Below, piece after piece: positions 59,566-64,000 of a stretch of DNA of 64,000 bases; positions within the stretch are counted from its first letter, which is position 1; each line of letters begins with the position of its first letter. Source of the stretch: Streptococcus parasanguinis. Its GTDB lineage: Bacteria; Bacillota; Bacilli; Lactobacillales; Streptococcaceae. Both the position numbers and the translations under genes were made by a program. The notes beneath the pieces are model-generated. The model saw nothing but the letters and a program-made list of their open reading frames with translations, ran no database searches and had not been told where the DNA came from. Location: positions 1 to 64,000 of the forward strand of contig NZ_JALDUR010000012.1 in the NCBI RefSeq assembly GCF_023109675.1. Direction: 5' to 3'.

Positions 59566-59597
59566 TTTAAGAACTTTTTAAGAAAAAGTGGTATACT
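59566..59597 (+). promoter_or_regulatory. CiaR-type repeat and promoter of the S41 peptidase gene
   Basis: TTTAAG-AACTT-TTTAAG (59566-59582), two perfect half-sites 11 bp apart, then TATACT (59592-59597) 9 bp on. No -35 is present. Nearly the same layout as the htrA promoter in this window. Confidence 0.6.
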
Positions 59598-59624
59598 GTT
59601 TCTAAAAAATGGAAGGAATCCTTT

Positions 59625-60884
59625 ATGAAAAAGACTGCTATTTTTGAAGATGTCGTCTCTATTATGATCCATGATTCATCTACCAGCAAGGATCGAAAAG
59701 GATGCGATCCAGAGCCTTTTCGAGAAAACATTACAGATGATATGACAGATGATGCCTTTCTCTATCAAGTTAAGGCTTACCTAGCTAGTTTTGGGGTGAT
59801 CGGGCATATTTCCTTTCGTGATAAAAAGGCCAGTCAAAAAGGGTTCCTTTTGAGAATAAATGAACAGAAATTGTATGTTGAGGAAGCTAATGAAGATACT
59901 GGTCTTCAAGTAGGAGATCAAATCCTAACTCTGGATGGAAGTGACTTGGATCAGATAGCTTCTCTTCATAAAGACTATTTTATCAGTAAGACCCCAGAAA
60001 GACACTACCGAGAATGGGCGGATTTGGTCTCTCAGTCAACGAGTGTCACCCTGCTTCGAGAAGGGATAGAAAAGACCATTAAAGTAGTACCCAGTCGAGA
60101 ACCGATCCAGGATCATATTTTTTGGAAACGATTAGATGATGAGATTCTTTATCTTCGTCTGGATAACTTTATGGATGAAGGAGCCATTAGTCGGGTATAT
60201 CAAGAGTGTTTACCGATGATGACGGAAGTCAAGTTTCTTCTCATTGATGTTCGACGTAACAGTGGAGGGACGGATTCTCTATATCTTCCTCTGTTACATC
60301 TAGGCTTAGAGAAGGATCAGGGCTATGATTCGCTTGACTGGGATGATGATGGCATGGAAATTCTCTATACGGAACGTAATGTTGATCTGCGCTTGAAAGA
60401 CTTTGAGGACTGGATGCAACAGGAAGAAATTAGTCCCGAAACAGTTAAGCTACTTGAAGATATGAAAGAGAATTTGATCCACCATCGGGGGAAAGGCTAT
60501 GTACCGTATAAGCAAGAAAGTGAGGAATTCTTCCCAGAGGTTAAAGGTGGCCACTATCCTGAACGGATCTTTGTCTTATCAGATATCTATTGCGGTTCTT
60601 CTGGCGATAACTTTGTTCAGATGATGAAGCAGTTTAAGAAGGTAACGGTGGTAGGTAGACCGACTCTCGGAATTTTAGACTATTCCAATTGTTGTACCGT
60701 TGATTATGGCGATTATCAATTGATGTTTCCTACTTCTCGTTGTCTATGCGTAGATCAAGGTAAAGGAATGACGGATCAAGGTGTTCTACCCGATATAGAG
60801 ATTCCTTGGACACCTAGCCATTTCGAGAGAGATGTGGATCTGGACAAGTGTCTGGAGTTGATTCATCAGGGGACTGTGAAATAG
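59625..60884 (+). CDS. S41-family (tail-specific protease-like) protein, apparently cytosolic
   Basis: 419 residues with no signal peptide. A PDZ-like domain (about 70-160, GDQILTLDGSDL) precedes an S41 fold with LLIDVRRNSGGTDS (about 206) and the nucleophile region SDIYCGSSGDNFVQMMK (about 323), then GRPTLGILDYSN. S41 enzymes use Ser-Lys; Ser in GSSGDN and a downstream Lys are candidates. Unusual for lacking export, since most are extracytoplasmic. GGAAGG ribosome site. Could be an intracellular peptidase or an inactive relative. Confidence 0.78.
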   Translation: MKKTAIFEDVVSIMIHDSSTSKDRKGCDPEPFRENITDDMTDDAFLYQVKAYLASFGVIGHISFRDKKASQKGFLLRINEQKLYVEEANEDTGLQVGDQILTLDGSDLDQIASLHKDYFISKTPERHYREWADLVSQSTSVTLLREGIEKTIKVVPSREPIQDHIFWKRLDDEILYLRLDNFMDEGAISRVYQECLPMMTEVKFLLIDVRRNSGGTDSLYLPLLHLGLEKDQGYDSLDWDDDGMEILYTERNVDLRLKDFEDWMQQEEISPETVKLLEDMKENLIHHRGKGYVPYKQESEEFFPEVKGGHYPERIFVLSDIYCGSSGDNFVQMMKQFKKVTVVGRPTLGILDYSNCCTVDYGDYQLMFPTSRCLCVDQGKGMTDQGVLPDIEIPWTPSHFERDVDLDKCLELIHQGTVK

Positions 60885-60952
60885 AATAGGATTTCAACCA
60901 GAAAACTGATTAAAGAAAAATGCTTTCGTTAAACGACTTGAATGATCTGAAA

Positions 60953-60966
60953 TGATAACGTTTTCT
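60953..60966. promoter_or_regulatory. cre-like site upstream of dlt
   Basis: TGATAACGTTTTCT matches the CcpA cre consensus with one mismatch; 30-60 bp upstream of the dlt promoter. Control by CcpA is a guess. Confidence 0.35.
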
Positions 60967-60990
60967 ACGACATTCTCACTATGTTTAAAA

Positions 60991-61020
60991 TTGCTTACTT
61001 GGTATAAAAAATGGTAAAAT
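60991..61020 (+). promoter_or_regulatory. Promoter of the dlt operon
   Basis: TTGCTT (60991-60996), 18-bp spacer, TGG-TAAAAT extended -10 (61015-61020), 33 bp before dltX. Confidence 0.6.
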
Positions 61021-61053
61021 AGTGAGTAACAATCAAAATGAAGAGTGAAACTT

Positions 61054-61182
61054 ATGAAACATAAAACACTTTATAAATTTATCGGGCAGACGGTCTTGTA
61101 TTTCGCCATTTTCCTAGCCCTACTTTATTTCTTTAGTTACCTTGGTCAAGGTCAGGGTGGCTTTATCTACAACGAATTTTAG
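61054..61182 (+). CDS. dltX: D-alanylation accessory protein DltX
   Basis: 42-residue protein with one membrane helix (about 12-30) and the conserved C-terminal FIYNEF motif that marks DltX. It sits at the head of the dlt operon in most Firmicutes and transfers D-Ala intermediates with DltB/DltD. Stop at 61182, 18 bp before dltA. Confidence 0.95.
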   Translation: MKHKTLYKFIGQTVLYFAIFLALLYFFSYLGQGQGGFIYNEF

Positions 61183-61200
61183 AAAAGGAGACTCCTAGCC

Positions 61201-62751
61201 GTGTCAAACCAACCAATTACTGATATGATCGAGACAATTGAACGTTATGCGCAACTACAACCAGACTATCCGGTTTACAATGTCCTTGGTGAGGAGCATA
61301 CCTATGGCCAATTGAAGGCTGATTCAGATAGCTTGGCTGCTCATATTGACCAAATGGGACTTCCCGAAAAGTCACCTGTAGTGGTCTTTGGTGGACAAGA
61401 ATATGAAATGTTAGCAACCTTTGTAGCCTTGACAAAATCTGGCCATGCCTATATCCCAATTGATAGCCACTCTGCCTTGGAGCGCGTGTCTGCCATTGTT
61501 GAAGTAGCAGAGCCAAGCTTGATTATCGCCATCAATGAGTTCCCAATTGAAAACCCAGCTGCTCCAATCATGTCCTTGGAGCAAGTGCGTGAAGCTTATG
61601 CGGCTCAGCATGCCTATGACTTGCAACATCCGGTCAAAGGGGATGATAACTACTACATCATCTTTACCTCAGGGACAACCGGGAAACCAAAAGGGGTGCA
61701 AATTTCGCACGATAACTTGCTCAGCTTTACCAACTGGATGATTACGGACAAGGAATTTGCAACGCCAGAGCGTCCGCAAATGTTGGCGCAACCGCCCTAT
61801 TCTTTTGACTTGTCTGTCATGTACTGGGCACCGACCTTAGCTCTTGGAGGAACGCTTTTTGCTCTTCCATCAGCTATCACTCAAGACTTCAAACAACTCT
61901 TTGCGACGATCTTTTCTCTTCCGATTGCTATCTGGACTTCAACACCATCTTTTGCAGATATGGCTATGCTGTCTGAAGATTTCAATGCTGAAAAGATGCC
62001 AGGTATCACTCATTTCTACTTTGATGGGGAAGAGTTGACCGTTAAAACGGCTCAGAAATTGCGCGAGCGTTTCCCAAATGCACGCATCATCAATGCCTAC
62101 GGCCCAACGGAAGCAACTGTAGCTCTTTCGGCTGTAGCCGTAACAGATGAGATGTTAGCTACTTTGAAACGTCTGCCAATTGGTTATACCAAAGAAGATT
62201 CTCCAACCTTCATCATTGATGAGGCAGGCAACAAATTGCCAAATGGTGAGCAAGGGGAAATCATCGTGTCTGGACCAGCCGTTTCAAAAGGTTATATGAA
62301 TAATCCAGAGAAAACAGCAGAAGCCTTCTTCGAATTTGAAGGTCTTCCAGCCTATCATACGGGAGATGTCGGAACCATGACGGATGAAGGCCTTCTTCTC
62401 TATGGTGGTCGGATGGACTTCCAAATCAAATTTAACGGTTATCGGATCGAGCTAGAGGATGTCTCTCAAAACTTGAACAAATCGAAGTATATTGATTCAG
62501 CAGTCGCAGTACCGCGTTATAATAAGGATCACAAGGTCCAAAATCTCTTGGCCTATGTCATCTTAAAAGAGGGCGTCAAAGAACAATTTGAGCGCGAAAT
62601 TGATATCACAAAAGCCATCAAGGAAGATTTAGAAAACATCATGATGTCTTATATGATGCCTTCAAAATTCCTCTATCGTGATAGCCTGCCATTAACACCA
62701 AACGGGAAAATCGACATCAAAGGGTTGATTAGCGAGGTTAATAACCGATGA
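61201..62751 (+). CDS. dltA: D-alanine--D-alanyl carrier protein ligase DltA
   Basis: 516-residue adenylating enzyme activating D-alanine and loading it on DltC. AMP-binding motif [14 protein letters not shown] near 152, then [16 protein letters not shown] and the C-terminal Lys in [13 protein letters not shown] start (61201) with AAAGGAG upstream. Overlaps dltB by 4 bp. Confidence 0.97.
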   Translation: MSNQPITDMIETIERYAQLQPDYPVYNVLGEEHTYGQLKADSDSLAAHIDQMGLPEKSPVVVFGGQEYEMLATFVALTKSGHAYIPIDSHSALERVSAIVEVAEPSLIIAINEFPIENPAAPIMSLEQVREAYAAQHAYDLQHPVKGDDNYYIIFTSGTTGKPKGVQISHDNLLSFTNWMITDKEFATPERPQMLAQPPYSFDLSVMYWAPTLALGGTLFALPSAITQDFKQLFATIFSLPIAIWTSTPSFADMAMLSEDFNAEKMPGITHFYFDGEELTVKTAQKLRERFPNARIINAYGPTEATVALSAVAVTDEMLATLKRLPIGYTKEDSPTFIIDEAGNKLPNGEQGEIIVSGPAVSKGYMNNPEKTAEAFFEFEGLPAYHTGDVGTMTDEGLLLYGGRMDFQIKFNGYRIELEDVSQNLNKSKYIDSAVAVPRYNKDHKVQNLLAYVILKEGVKEQFEREIDITKAIKEDLENIMMSYMMPSKFLYRDSLPLTPNGKIDIKGLISEVNNR

Positions 62752-64000
62752 TCGAGTTTTTGAAACAGCTCCCTCATTTAGAACACTATGGAACACCGAT
62801 CTATTTTGTCTACCTCATTCTAGCTTTTTTGCCGATCTTTGTGGGCCTCTTTTTCAAAAAGAGATTTCCGGTCTATGAAGGACTGGTGAGTCTGATCTTT
62901 ATCATTTTGATGCTGACAGGTTCGAATCTCAAGCAAATTTATGCCCTGCTCTTTTACGTAGTCTGGCAAATCTTGATTGTGTATTCCTACAAAATCTATC
63001 GTCAGAAAGCGGACAACAAGTGGATTTTCTATCTTCATTCCTTCTTGTCTGTCTTGCCCCTGATCTTTGTTAAGGTGGAGCCAGCGATCAAGAATGGACA
63101 CCAATCCTTGTTTGGATTTTTAGGGATTTCTTATTTGACCTTCCGAGCTGTCGGAATGATCATCGAAATGCGAGATGGTGTCTTGAAAGAATTCACGCTC
63201 TGGGAATTCTTACGTTTTATGCTCTTTATGCCAACCTTCTCAAGTGGGCCGATTGATCGTTTCAAGCGTTTTAATGAGGATTATAAAGCCATTCCTGAGC
63301 GCGAAGAATTATTGGATATGTTGGAGCAAGCTGTTAAGTACATCATGTATGGCTTCCTTTATAAATTTATTCTAGCTCATATTTTTGGCCACTTATTGTT
63401 AGGTCATGTGCAGACCTATGCCTTGTCTCAAGGTGGATTCTTCAACATCGGAACGCTGGGAGTCATGTATGTTTATGGTTTTGACCTTTTCTTTGACTTT
63501 GCAGGGTATTCCATGTTTGCTTTAGCGGCTTCCAATTTGATGGGGATTAAAAGTCCCATCAACTTTGACCGTCCTTTTAAATCACGTGATTTAAAGGAAT
63601 TCTGGAATCGCTGGCATATGAGTTTATCTTTCTGGTTCCGTGATTTTGTCTTTATGCGTCTCGTAATGGTACTGATGCGCAATAAAGTCTTCAAGAGCCG
63701 GATTACTACCTCAAATGTTGCCTACATTATCAATATGTTGGTCATGGGCTTCTGGCACGGGGTGACCTGGTACTATATTGCTTATGGGCTCTTCCATGGG
63801 CTTGGAATGGTTATCAATGATGCCTGGATTCGTAAGAAAAAGACCATCAATAAAGAAAGAAAAGCAAAAGGATTGGATCCGATACCGGACAATCGTTGGA
63901 CCAAAGCTTTAGGGATCTTTATCACCTTTAACACAGTGATGCTGTCCTTCCTGATCTTCTCAGGATTCTTGGATCAGCAATGGTTCCCAAAAGTGAAATA
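62748..64000 (+). CDS. dltB: Teichoic acid D-alanyltransferase DltB (runs to the window edge)
   Basis: MBOAT membrane O-acyltransferase; ATG 62748 overlaps the dltA stop. 417 codons are visible and the last two bases (TA) probably begin the stop codon, giving a normal DltB length. Many membrane helices; conserved MBOAT His in [12 protein letters not shown] (about 337) and an upstream His in [10 protein letters not shown] (about 288). Moves D-Ala from DltC across the membrane onto teichoic acids with DltX and DltD. Confidence 0.95.
   Translation, partial: MIEFLKQLPHLEHYGTPIYFVYLILAFLPIFVGLFFKKRFPVYEGLVSLIFIILMLTGSNLKQIYALLFYVVWQILIVYSYKIYRQKADNKWIFYLHSFLSVLPLIFVKVEPAIKNGHQSLFGFLGISYLTFRAVGMIIEMRDGVLKEFTLWEFLRFMLFMPTFSSGPIDRFKRFNEDYKAIPEREELLDMLEQAVKYIMYGFLYKFILAHIFGHLLLGHVQTYALSQGGFFNIGTLGVMYVYGFDLFFDFAGYSMFALAASNLMGIKSPINFDRPFKSRDLKEFWNRWHMSLSFWFRDFVFMRLVMVLMRNKVFKSRITTSNVAYIINMLVMGFWHGVTWYYIAYGLFHGLGMVINDAWIRKKKTINKERKAKGLDPIPDNRWTKALGIFITFNTVMLSFLIFSGFLDQQWFPKVK

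Overview
The window is the replication-origin region of a Streptococcus chromosome. Gene content and order (comX-ftsH-hpt-tilS-...-mfd-pth-ychF-dnaN-dnaA on one side, parB-htrA, rlmH and comDE on the other) match the mitis/sanguinis/parasanguinis part of the genus; the exact species cannot be fixed from the sequence alone. Base composition is AT-rich and uniform. I see no insertion sequence, prophage or CRISPR array.

Left arm (1-17.9 kb): nearly everything is on the minus strand, running away from oriC. An rRNA promoter fires out of the left edge (the 16S gene is outside). Then come the competence sigma factor comX, tRNA-Glu, ftsH, hpt, tilS, a class-A beta-lactamase-like exported protein, a 42-codon overlapping gene, divIC, rqcP, mfd, pth, ychF, dnaN and dnaA. 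DnaA boxes lie on both sides of dnaA and again between htrA and rlmH. parB and htrA follow, with a CiaR-type repeat in the htrA promoter.

Middle (18-25.7 kb): rlmH, tRNA-Arg, the competence two-component genes comD-comE, tRNA-Glu and tRNA-Asn. The slot normally held by comC (competence pheromone precursor) contains no recognisable pheromone gene. Then yfhO and an ABC-F ATPase on the minus strand.

Right arm (25.9-52 kb): mostly plus strand. trpS, guaB, recF/yaaA (minus), the yfmF-yfmH-rodZ-pgsA-ecfA1-ecfA2-ecfT run, two LysM-protein genes flanking a serine dehydratase/HAD operon, mnmA, an SseB-like gene, a NUDIX gene, mnmG, gdpP-rplI-dnaB-veg, a TPP riboswitch with a thiamine-precursor ABC transporter, and rpsD.

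Accessory-flavoured right end (52-64 kb): a TetR regulator divergent from a large YhgE/Pip-type membrane protein, a DUF4947-type lipoprotein, a Cthe_2159-type lipoprotein divergent from a VTC-domain/DUF4956 pair, an S41-type peptidase without signal peptide, and the start of the dlt operon (dltX, dltA, dltB to the edge).

Signals cutting across genes: four parS or parS-like sites spread over 52 kb; several 11-bp-phased TTAAG repeats of CiaR type (htrA, S41 gene, VTC operon, sda/lysM gap); and an unassigned intergenic palindrome TTTACA-N4-TGTAAA with four exact copies plus near matches.
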